DNA from: Bedellia somnulentella
Lineage: Eukaryota > Arthropoda > Insecta > Lepidoptera > Bedelliidae
Reading direction: 5' to 3'
DNA: 64,000 nt
Assembly: GCA_963576735.1 (NCBI GenBank)
Contig: OY755187.1
Span: 16,120,001 to 16,184,000 of the forward strand
The translations under genes and the position numbers were made by a program. The notes beneath the pieces are model-generated. The model worked only from the letters and a program-made list of their open reading frames with translations. It was not told the origin of the DNA and did no database searches. Shown in pieces: positions 56,251 to 64,000 of this stretch (its first letter is position 1; every line of letters starts with the position of its first letter).

Positions 56251-57354
56251 TTGAAGAACTAGTTCGTGTAAATAAATTATAAAAGCTCTGCAATTAAACC
56301 CCTTTACAACAATTATATTTTTATAAATTAGTTAATCTTTAAATTTAAAATATTTACTACATTTAATAAATCTGTCAAATGTTTATTGACGCAAATGCGT
56401 ACATAAAGATTTATTTCTTGCCCTGTATAAAATAATAACTTTTACAAAGATATCCATACATATCTAATTCAAAGCACTTTAAATGGGGAACTGAAAAACA
56501 ACAGATTGTGTTGATGTTTCCAGTATACAATAAAAATAGTGCTTAAGATGCTGTATAAACATTAAAGGCAGTGCCTTTGCTGTTTTCAAGGTGCCAAAAA
56601 AATCCTTGTGCTTGTATTTCTTTATTCATGAAATGTTCAAAATACACACATTATTAAAGCAAGGCCCAAAATAATCTGTGCACTGTTTAACTTCACAAAA
56701 AACATAGATTGTACATTTGAGGGATATGGTCTATGTGATCACGAGATAAAAAAAATATATACAAAATAACATTTCATCGAGAAACGTGATATAACTCACA
56801 ACGAACCTGATGTATGAAAAAACCCACCCTCTTTAAAAAGTTGAGTAAAGATAAGAAATAAGTAAAGCAAATAGAATAATTAAGAAAATAAAAAAGCCCA
56901 AATAGTTTAGTGGACAGCGGAATATACCTGTTGGAACAGCAAAGATTTATTGGCCAGTACATCCCACTGTGTATCAACTTATGATTTATATAGATAGAGA
57001 AATATTTAGACACCGCGATGTGGGTTTATGAGACGCTACTACTGTGCGAGTGAGTCCGCGAACTAGAGGTCGCTACCATACATAAGCAAAACACCCGCTA
57101 AGTTGGCGTAATATATAATTAATGCGTAATTGAATCATTATTACTCTATTCCTTCGATATTACCCTTCGTTGTTTATTTCCGACTAAAACAGCTCGCATT
57201 ATTTCCTCGCATAATGGATAAGAGTGTAAATAGAAACGGTTGTTTTTTCCTTTTATTCTTGTATTCGAATATTTTGTATATGGTAATAAGTCTTGAGTTC
57301 CTTAGCACTTGTATGAACGATTGTTGTTTTGAGTTGGTCGCTATATTCTTAATT
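56251..57354. other. No recognised feature
   Basis: Nothing recognised. Confidence 0.4.
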
Positions 57355-57500
57355 CGACCTGTTTTTCTTGGACAGTGTACTCACGTGATAGGCCTATCGC
57401 TGTTTCGTCCAATACGCTTCACATGACCAAATACAACTTACCCGTGTGCGTTTTATCACGATGTTTTCCCTCATCGTTAACAACCATGATTTTGTAGGAT
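57355..57500 (-). mobile_element. SINE-C internal fragment
   Basis: GGACAGTGTACTCACGTGATA, GCCTATCGCTGTTTCGT and CACGATGTTTTCCCTCA. Confidence 0.75.
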
Positions 57501-57519
57501 GTTCCATGGTTCTCATAGA

Positions 57520-57580
57520 CTGTTTCATCTTCATCATTAGCCAATAGACGGCCATTGCTGGTCATAAATATCCCCTGAAA
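57520..57580 (-). mobile_element. RTE LINE 3' scrap (YVQQW subfamily)
   Basis: CATCATTAGCCAATAGACGG and CATTGCTGGTCATAAATATCC match the typical end of this family. Confidence 0.45.
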
Positions 57581-57817
57581 ATGGTCAAAAAACTTATTCG
57601 TTATATTTTAATCGAACATCGAAGATAGGAAATTTTACCAAGTACAAAAGCTATTTACGCACGGTATTCGCGTAAAATTTATTGCTTTAATTGATGCAGT
57701 TTTAATGCAGTAAGAACATTTATTAAAATTATGTATGGTTGAATTATTGGATTAATGCGCTATTGAATTAATTTTATATCTCATTCTGGTAATAACAAAG
57801 GAAGAAATTTGATTGAA

Positions 57818-57900
57818 TTTGATTGAATTGAATATATTTATTGCGCAGATAAAAGTGTAGCATATTATTTTGATATTTCTCGACTACCATCATCATTTTA
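57818..57900 (-). repeat. Possible LINE tail
   Basis: (GAATT)n then ATATATTTATTGCGCAGAT. Confidence 0.3.
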
Positions 57901-57967
57901 AACTCTCATCTGAATAAAATACCTAATGCTTCATTGTGTACAAAACTTCTGTCTTAAGTCTTAACTG

Positions 57968-57993
57968 TGTCATGTCGGCTTAGAATAGCACTA
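57968..57993 (+). mobile_element. SINE-A 5' scrap
   Basis: CATGTCGGCTTAGAATAGCA followed at once by another repeat. Confidence 0.5.
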
Positions 57994-58150
57994 TTTATTT
58001 ATTTATTTCAACACTTTATTGCATACAAAAACACAACACACAAACAGTATTTAAAAATTACAAAACAGTCAATGTACACAAAGGCAGATTTATCGCCTTA
58101 ACGCGATTTCTTCCAGTCAACCTTTATGGTGAGGAACAAATGAATAACTC
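57994..58150 (-). mobile_element. Probable LINE 3' UTR
   Basis: (ATTT)n, then CAACACTTTATTGCATACAAA and ATTTATCGCCTTAACGCGAT, typical of insect LINE 3' ends read in reverse. Confidence 0.45.
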
Positions 58151-58204
58151 TTTAATTTAAATTACGGTCAAATATGAATGCAATTTAAACGGAACTTAAT
58201 TGAA

Positions 58205-58380
58205 CAGGGCGATAGGCCTGCCCCCTATCACGTGAGTACACTGTCCATGCAAAACGTGGGTACTCTGAACACCAGGTGGCAAAGTCACGTGATGTTCAGA
58301 AGTATTAGTACCTCTGCCAACCCCTTCGGGGACATTCGGCGTGAACGTTTATGTTTATGTTATGTTATGTTTATTAATTG
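58205..58380 (+). mobile_element. SINE-C 3' half
   Basis: GGGCGATAGGCCTGCCCCCTA through CCAACCCCTTCGGGG to (TTATG)n. 5'-truncated. Confidence 0.85.
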
Positions 58381-58414
58381 AACACAACTTATTTACAACC
58401 GATATATTAATTTA

Positions 58415-59232
58415 CTAGTGGATCGTCCCAGCTTCGCACGGGTAGCGTTGTTTTTTTAAATATCTGAGGTTTCTTTCTTCAGTCACTGCTCAAGCATTGT
58501 AAAATTCAGCGTAATGTTTTTAATTTATTAAATTTATAGCACTCCCTTAACAGTGTAGTTTGGTGATTTTGATTGCGCTTTAATGAACGGTTCAGTATTT
58601 CCGTTTAATAGCAAATTTTGGAATAAAACGCCATGAAGTATTTATATCAATCTAAAAAATAAATCATTACGTTATGTAGGATGCAACTACTGGCGCCATC
58701 TAGTATGTTATATGTAAATTAGTAAAGATTTGGTTTCGATCACGGGCGCGATGGCTTATTTTATGTATAATTTCAGAGTTTGTCTACCGATTTCTATGAT
58801 TCTTTTTTTATTGAATAGGTAATAATGTTACCTTATTTAAATTAGGGATGAATGAGAGGTTTACAAACGTAAGAGTAAACAAATATAATCAGGATGTTCC
58901 GAACTGCTAAGCTATCAGGAATTACACGTGTTATTGTGAGTCAACCATAAAAGATAGACATATACTGTTAAGGAATTTTTTTTAGATAATTTTATGAAGA
59001 ATTTTTCCGCCACACATGATTTCTATGTAAGTTTAACCATTAAGGCTGCACACGCGACGGAAGCTTAAAAAATGGAGTAACTTCTCCCGTTTTCCCCAAA
59101 TTTCCCAAAATTCCCCTTTATTTCTCTGCTGGAAAGTATACAAAAACCTGCGCAGGAGTATGAAGAATAATTGTACCAAGTTTCGTTAAAATCCGTCGAG
59201 TAGTTTTTGTTTCCATAAGGAACATACAAACC

Positions 59233-59278
<46 letters not shown>

Positions 59279-59397
59279 AATTTTACTGATTGCATTTTTG
59301 GCATCAGTATCGATCCCTAATCACCACCTGATAGTTATTTTGAAAATATATTTCATGTACAGAATTGACCTCTCTACAGATTTATTATAAGTATAGA
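58415..59397 (-). mobile_element. Non-autonomous Helitron-1, copy 3 (983 bp)
   Basis: Minus-strand copy: CTAG at 58415-58418 is the 3' end and ..GTATAGA (ending 59397) the 5' end, again between A and T in element orientation. The (GACA)n tract at 59233-59276 is the (GTCT)n of the other copies. Very close to copy 1. Confidence 0.93.
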
Positions 59398-59550
59398 TGT
59401 ACCTAATAATAATTATATCAAATATACTATACAATATCTTAATACATACTTATATAATAAAATAAATACAAATATATACATATACCTAACGTTATAAAAT
59501 CTGTTCTCAAAAAAATGGGATTTCAGTTTATTTTTAAATATATGTAGTGA

Positions 59551-59760
59551 CTAGCTGACCCGACAGACTTCGTACTGTTAAATTTGCTTATTACAAAATT
59601 ATAGGCGTTTTTTCCGGTACTCTTAGTTCAATCAGCCGTGAATATTTTATTGATCATTTTTTTCCGGGATGTAAAGTATTTGGATCATTATCTTGCATTC
59701 TGCCAAATTTCATTCACGCAAATTATGTACTTGAGGAGCCTTTTCGCCTCAAACACACAA
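59551..59760 (-). mobile_element. Helitron-2 3' part
   Basis: CTAGCTGACCCGACAGACTTC at the left edge, preceded by A. The internal text matches 33642-33722. The 5' end is not clear. Confidence 0.65.
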
Positions 59761-60100
59761 ACAACCGAAACTTAACTACCTAATTTTTACTTATTCAAGG
59801 TTTCTTTGTACAAAATTATTATTTAAAATTAATCACATAAATTAAATTTTAAAAATCAATCGAAGCGCCGCGCCGCGCCGCACTGAAAATTTCATAATTC
59901 GACACAACCATCAACGTTGTCTGCCCGTTCGGGTCGCGCACCTCAATATGAGCCCACCCCACAGACATGTATTTGAATAGATGCCGCAAGTGCATGTACT
60001 TCGCGTGTAAAAACTGAGTAAAATTATCTTAGTTTATCGCCATTTGATTGAGTCCGTGCTCGAAGGTTCTCGGTGACAGATGTCAAGCTAAATATAAAAA
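59761..60100. promoter_or_regulatory. Upstream region of the THAP exon
   Basis: Contains GC-rich GCGCCGCGCCGCGCCGC (59866-59882). No TATA box at a convincing distance. Possible promoter or 5' UTR by position only. Confidence 0.3.
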
Positions 60101-60180
60101 ATGCCTAATTGTGCCGTATTGAGTTGCAAAAACTATCTAAATAAAGCGGGACTAATTAAGAGAAAGATTTCCTTTCATCG
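60101..60180 (+). CDS. First coding exon of a THAP-domain protein
   Basis: ATG at 60101 opens 'MPNCAVLSCKN' and continues to 'KISFH' before a strong splice donor GTAGGT at 60181. THAP zinc-finger proteins characteristically start M-P-x-C-x4-C and reach SFHRFP after about 25 residues, and many have an intron just at FHR, as here (80 nt, phase 2). The remaining zinc ligands (C-x2-H) and the AVPTIF box would be in a later exon. None is evident before the antisense copia remnant. It may be a host transcription factor or a domesticated or active P-like transposase. The window does not show the rest. Confidence 0.65.
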
Positions 60181-60580
60181 GTAGGTCACTTTATTATTAG
60201 ATTATATGGTTTTTATAGCAAAATCAATTATTTCGTGTTCGTTGTGGTTTTAAACTGAAAACTTTTAAACGAGTGTGTATCGCTTAATTTATAATACATT
60301 GCCGCTTTTAGTTACAAGGCTATCTGGTATGGCTTGTCTATTAAAACACGCAATGAACATCAAAATGAACGATATTTTCACGTGTCAATCAGCTACATGA
60401 TACGGTAGCTATTGTCATATTTCTGTCATTTTAAGCAAAATGTGTTGTACCTATACAGATAGTTGTATTCGATTCTAATTCTAATCGATTTTGGGAACAG
60501 ACAAATGATAATATTCGCGATGGATGTTCCATGTATCTTAAATATTTTTATTACTACAATGTTTTTGTTAAATAATTAAT
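60181..60580 (+). other. Presumed intron, no features
   Basis: Follows the THAP exon donor. AT-rich. Confidence 0.4.
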
Positions 60581-60741
60581 TGGAATACTCTTGTTTTAAC
60601 TTTGTTTTTATTTAATAAAAGAACAGTTTAATTTTAGTTACAAGTTTTTCTCTAAGCTACATCTCTTAACGTGTGGTATGTGTCAGTCTTTATTTACTTC
60701 CTTCCTTCACTCAGTGTTGCCAATATAAATGTACACGAACA
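60581..60741 (-). mobile_element. Putative Ty1/copia 3' LTR
   Basis: On the minus strand a polypurine tract (AAGGAGGCG, 60742-60750) is followed by TGTTCGTGTACATTT starting at 60741, as expected for an LTR start. The end near TATTCCA (60581) is only a guess from a CA ending. The other LTR is not in the window. Confidence 0.45.
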
Positions 60742-60768
60742 CGCCTCCTTACATAAGTTCAAAGCTTC

Positions 60769-61145
60769 TTAAGTACTACAGTAATTATAATCAATTAGGT
60801 AACTATACTCCTTTAAATTTAACATTTTTAAGTTAGTGAATTTAACATTTCCCACAGGTTTTGTAAATATATCTGCAATTTTATTTTCTGACTCTATTTT
60901 GAATACTTCCCTGCTAAACAATTTAATTTACAAAATTATAGTGAACTTCAATGTGCTTAGAATTCTTTGTAAAGTTTCCATTCTTAGAAATAGCTACAGC
61001 TGCTGAATTATCGTCATAGATTTTAACTGGTTTACAAACCTTAGTAAAGACATCATTCATTACACAAATGAGAAAATTTAATTCTGTTACTGCTTCTGAT
61101 AATTCTATATATTCAGCAAATGTTAAAGAGTTTTGTCATAGCGCC
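60769..61145 (-). pseudogene. Ty1/copia Pol C-terminus (RNase H end), broken
   Basis: The minus strand reads 'TFAEYIELSEAVTELNFLIC', 'KIYDDNSAAVAISKN' and 'TKNSKHIEVHYNFV'. This is the copia RNase H region with its catalytic-type D and the SKHI.VxYHFV signature. After an in-frame stop and shift it continues 'ENKIADIFTKPVGNVKF', the usual end of copia Pol, to a stop at 60769-60771. The upstream portion also has stops. Integrase and reverse transcriptase are absent. Confidence 0.82.
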
Positions 61146-61506
61146 TTCTACTGGCTTTCCTTTTTGTAGATAAAATTTCTTCTCGGGGTTTTTTTTTAAT
61201 CATTTTGTAACTTTCCGAGAACAAATTATTAAAACTAGTTAATTAGGTAGGTTATCAATAAGGACAAGTTATTATAATAATAAAGGCTACGGAACTACTC
61301 ACTGACTAACTGACTCATTTACTCACTGATTTAGATCGTTGTTCTCCGAGAAGATGTAGTGGTGGAATAAAATAATGTAGGAAGAGTTGCTCAGAATAAA
61401 AATGAGACCATGAAAATATAGCGTTATTAAAAACAGGTATAATTCTAGATTTATCATTCTTCTGTCAATTTATCATTCGTCTGTCGATGCACTCGAATAT
61501 AATCGA
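61146..61506. other. No recognised feature
   Basis: Nothing recognised. Confidence 0.35.
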
Positions 61507-62031
61507 TTGAATCGTTTACGCGCTGACGGGGAGTTCCCATCACTAAATTGCTCATGTGACGTCACAGTAGGTGGAAAAATAATGGCACGCTTGGTTTCTA
61601 TACAAGAAATGACACTTGCGTTATCTATTCAAATACAGATCTGTGGCCCACCCCCACCACCGCCGTCGCCGCCGCGCGCCGCCACTCGCCGCCACTGTCG
61701 GTCGTGCTATGCGGACCGACCGGACCGACTGACACAACGACGGAACGCAGCCGCCGCCGCCGCCATCACTGCCCTCGGCATTGTAAATGCATCTTGTGTA
61801 TTAATATTAACATAAAAGTGTTATGATATGTATATATTCGGAATCCTCATTTCATCAGCTTTAATTTGATATGCATTTTGGGTCCTTTGCACAACGCCAT
61901 CTATCGGACCTTGGATTCCAACTATCAACATTCGCGCTTCAGTCGCCGTAGTAAACGTACCTAATACTACGCTAACTATTTTTTGCATTTTTAGTAAAAC
62001 ACAGTTTCTCAAACTTAATTCTTGTGTCATA
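61507..62031 (+). promoter_or_regulatory. Probable LINE 5' UTR with GC-rich (CCG)n block
   Basis: 61645-61770 is very GC-rich with repeated CCG/GCC triplets (CCGCCGTCGCCGCCGCGC). It lies 260 bp ahead of LINE ORF1. LINE internal promoters are often GC-rich, so I infer a 5' UTR. The true 5' end is not marked, and a host CpG-type promoter is an alternative. Confidence 0.4.
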
Positions 62032-63027
62032 ATGAGTTCAAAAAACTGTGGTCACTGTGATGAGCTATTCACTGAAGGGGTTCATTGCAACGCCTGTGAG
62101 CTTGATATTCACTACGAGTGTGCAGGTATAACCGAGAAGGGCTACCGGAAGCTGGGTGATAAAAGAAAACAGCTGTGGAGATGTTTTAAATGCAATCAGT
62201 CCGGAATCCAGATTGCCTCTCCTCAAGCTTCAAAGGCACCGTTGTCAGCCATGTCTGCTAAATCCCCATCAGGAAACACCACTGAAAACTACGCTACCAT
62301 TCTGCAAGAAATCAGACAACTTGGTAGTAAGTTGATTCCTCTTGAATCTCTACCTGAAGATATAAGAGTATTGCGGAGCGAAATTGCAAGTTTGAAAACA
62401 TCTTTTGCGGAAATAAATGGTACTATAAAGCTACTATCTGACCGAATGTTGAAGACTGAAGACAGGTTAACTGTGCTGGAAAATGGTATAAGCGACCAGA
62501 ACAATGCTTTGCAGAAGCAGATTGATAAAATGATTGATGATAGTGAAGAAAGGGAACAATTTGCAAGATCGAAAAACGTAGAGTTAAAGGGCGTACCACA
62601 AGCCAAAAATGAGAACCTTTTCGATTTATTGACTGCTGTAGGAAAGAAGATCCAATACCCTGTTTCTAAAAGTCAAATTGATTTCATAACAAGAGTACAA
62701 ACACGTAACCCCGACGACACTAAACCTATAATTATTTGTTTTAATAATCGGTACGTGAGGGATGACTTTGTTGCAGCCGCTCGATCCGCTATAAAGAACT
62801 CTCCCTTGTTAGCGGCCGATTTTGGGCTGCAGGGTCATTCAAAAATATTTGTTAACGACCATCTCACTATACGAAACAAGAATCTTCTTTCTAATGCCAA
62901 AAAAATTGCCCTTGAACGTGGATATAAGTACATATGGGTAAAATTTTGCAAAATATATGTAAGGAGAAACGAAAGTTCACCGACTATATTGATACGTACA
63001 GAAAAGGATATCACGAAAATTATTTAA
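62032..63027 (+). CDS. LINE ORF1 protein: PHD finger, coiled coil, FP-like C-terminal domain
   Basis: 331 residues from a true ATG. The N-terminus is a PHD-type zinc finger (C6, C9, C19, C22, H27, C30, C51, C54). A Ser/Pro/Ala-rich linker follows, then a long heptad-like coiled coil (about 85-180: 'LPEDIRVLRSEIASLK', 'LSDRMLKTEDRLTVLEN'). The C-terminal half resembles the baculovirus FP25K/'FP protein' domain found in many insect LINE ORF1s ('NVELKGVPQ', 'RVQTRNPDD', 'KPIIICF', 'IFVNDHLT'). It probably coats the LINE RNA as a multimer and assists priming. ORF2 follows 510 bp later. No frame damage is seen, so the element may be young. Confidence 0.85.
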   Translation: MSSKNCGHCDELFTEGVHCNACELDIHYECAGITEKGYRKLGDKRKQLWRCFKCNQSGIQIASPQASKAPLSAMSAKSPSGNTTENYATILQEIRQLGSKLIPLESLPEDIRVLRSEIASLKTSFAEINGTIKLLSDRMLKTEDRLTVLENGISDQNNALQKQIDKMIDDSEEREQFARSKNVELKGVPQAKNENLFDLLTAVGKKIQYPVSKSQIDFITRVQTRNPDDTKPIIICFNNRYVRDDFVAAARSAIKNSPLLAADFGLQGHSKIFVNDHLTIRNKNLLSNAKKIALERGYKYIWVKFCKIYVRRNESSPTILIRTEKDITKII

Positions 63028-63537
63028 TTACATTCGTTTTTCGATGTTCTACTTGTGTTTTATCAAAACCAATGTTATTACTCTTCCTTATGAACCTTTC
63101 TGAGAATGGTAAGTACTCGCTCGCTTGTAGAATTGCTGGTATTTATTATAAAATAACGATTTTTAATTACTATTATATCTCTAATATTATAGCCTTTATG
63201 ACCCAACTTAAATGTTATTCTCATTCATCTGGTTTGAGAATCGCTGTCAACTGTCGAACACAATGTCCCTTATCTCTTTTGAAACCGATAAGTCAATCTC
63301 TGCACTCAAATTTGAGCCTTAGCGCTACAACTAAACCGTTAATTCCGCTTGAAATGTTACGTCTACCTGTGAACGATAGGTGCGACCCAAGTTTTATTAT
63401 GTGTCAATCATCCTTTGTATTCGTCTATTCATTACTTTATTATTGTAATTGTCTACTTATTTATGTTGAGATGTTTTCGTGTTTAACACATGAACTTATT
63501 TCAAATGATTTGAATAATTTTGTAGTAATAGTTATTA
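63028..63537 (+). other. Inter-ORF spacer of the LINE
   Basis: 510 bp between ORF1 stop and ORF2 start. The long frame through it (62934-63551) starts inside ORF1 in another phase and has no domain, so I treat it as chance. Confidence 0.5.
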
Positions 63538-64000
63538 ATGGCGTCACTTGACATATTTTATCAGAATGTGCGTGGTTTACGCACAAAAACAAGTAACTTT
63601 TTACGAAATGTGTGCTTAAATGATTACGATATCATATGCTTGACTGAAACTTGGCTTTTAGACGGTATTTTGAACTCTGAGCTATTTGATTCGCGGTACT
63701 TAGTTTGGAGACGAGATCGTGATTATGTAAAAACTCGTCAAAAGATGGGCGGCGGTGTTTTGATCGCAGTTAAGAAGCAAATAATAGCGTCTGAAAGACT
63801 GGATTGGCGAAGTTCAGCCGAAGATATTTGGCTCACTATATCTTTACCTAAATCAGCACCACGGTCAACCACAAAATATGTTCATTTATGTACACTTTAC
63901 CTGTGCGATGAAAACTGTGGATATTCTTATACTACCCAACTTAATAACTTTATTAATAATTTAAATGACATTGTTATGAGTAACTTAAGTGATATTTTCT
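63538..64000 (+). CDS. LINE ORF2, N-terminal endonuclease, runs off the window
   Basis: From ATG 63538 the frame stays open for 154 codons to the window end. It begins 'MASLDIFYQNVRGLRTKT' (the QN of the apurinic-type endonuclease), then 'CLTETWL' with E37 as probable metal ligand, then 'RQKMGGGVLIAV', the standard order of the EEP-fold endonuclease of CR1/Jockey/Daphne-type LINEs. It nicks target DNA to prime reverse transcription. The polymerase must lie beyond 64000. Confidence 0.88.
   Translation, partial: MASLDIFYQNVRGLRTKTSNFLRNVCLNDYDIICLTETWLLDGILNSELFDSRYLVWRRDRDYVKTRQKMGGGVLIAVKKQIIASERLDWRSSAEDIWLTISLPKSAPRSTTKYVHLCTLYLCDENCGYSYTTQLNNFINNLNDIVMSNLSDIF

Noticed and set aside
59065..59304. 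Frame with repeated Ser-Val-Cys-Leu
   Set aside because: Translation of the (GACA)n tract of the Helitron.
62810..62825. Foldback tip motif AGCGGCCGATTTT inside LINE ORF1
   Set aside because: A single occurrence within coding sequence with no surrounding tip sequence; chance.
62934..63551. 205-codon frame across the LINE inter-ORF region
   Set aside because: Begins inside ORF1 in another phase, AT-rich, no domain; chance reading.

Overview
The window is repeat-dense, AT-rich eukaryotic nuclear DNA, most likely from a moth or butterfly. The evidence is the set of transposons: Helitrons with the hairpin-CTAG-T 3' end common in Lepidoptera, tRNA-headed SINEs, RTE LINE tails, a LINE with a PHD/FP-like ORF1, and Ty1/copia remnants. 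I see no bacterial-style operon and no complete host gene. The only host-like coding signal is a short THAP-domain first exon near 60.1 kb.

The centrepiece is one 23.3-kb transposon at 18443-41778. It has two huge inverted arms (18443-25803 and 33723-41778). Each arm is a near-identical tip of about 230 bp followed by 22-24 tandem copies of a 329-bp dimeric satellite. It is flanked by the 9-bp direct repeat GTGTAATGC (18434-18442 and 41779-41787). An unoccupied copy of the same target sequence occurs at 686-694 inside another copy of the SINE it landed in. Between the arms lie an uninterrupted reading frame at 25806-27980 (DDE transposase, then PHD finger, then Ulp1/C48 cysteine protease) and several decayed copies of the same gene on the opposite strand (30545-30910, 30931-33110, 33390-33550). 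Long satellite-built inverted repeats plus a 9-bp target duplication recall Drosophila Foldback/FB-NOF and Mutator-related Phantom elements. The tip motif GCGGCCGATT is repeated in most 329-bp units, so the arms may be amplified transposase-binding sites.

Layout: 0-18 kb is a mosaic of SINE-A (about 255 bp, (TATG)n tail, 10-13-bp target duplications), SINE-C (tRNA head, (TTATG)n tail), RTE and other LINE fragments, and two Helitrons (6675-6937; 7831-8816). 18.4-41.8 kb is the foldback element, carrying a nested SINE-A, another SINE and a Helitron end. 42-48 kb has an RTE tail, a second ~980-bp Helitron (42486-43462), a PIF1-helicase fragment with local duplications, a 526-bp element with perfect 160-bp inverted repeats (44914-45439), and a 648-bp insertion with three tRNA-like units flanked by a 15-bp duplication. 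48-60 kb is mostly AT-rich DNA with scattered remnants and a third Helitron (58415-59397). 60-64 kb has the THAP exon, an antisense Ty1/copia tail, and the 5' part of an apparently intact LINE (ORF1 62032-63027, ORF2 from 63538 past the window edge).

These genes do not form a pathway. The relationships are those of transposons. SINE-A shares its 3' tail with the RTE LINE and probably uses its machinery. The foldback protein probably acts on the arm motifs. The Helitron copies lack genes and must be moved by a helicase encoded elsewhere.
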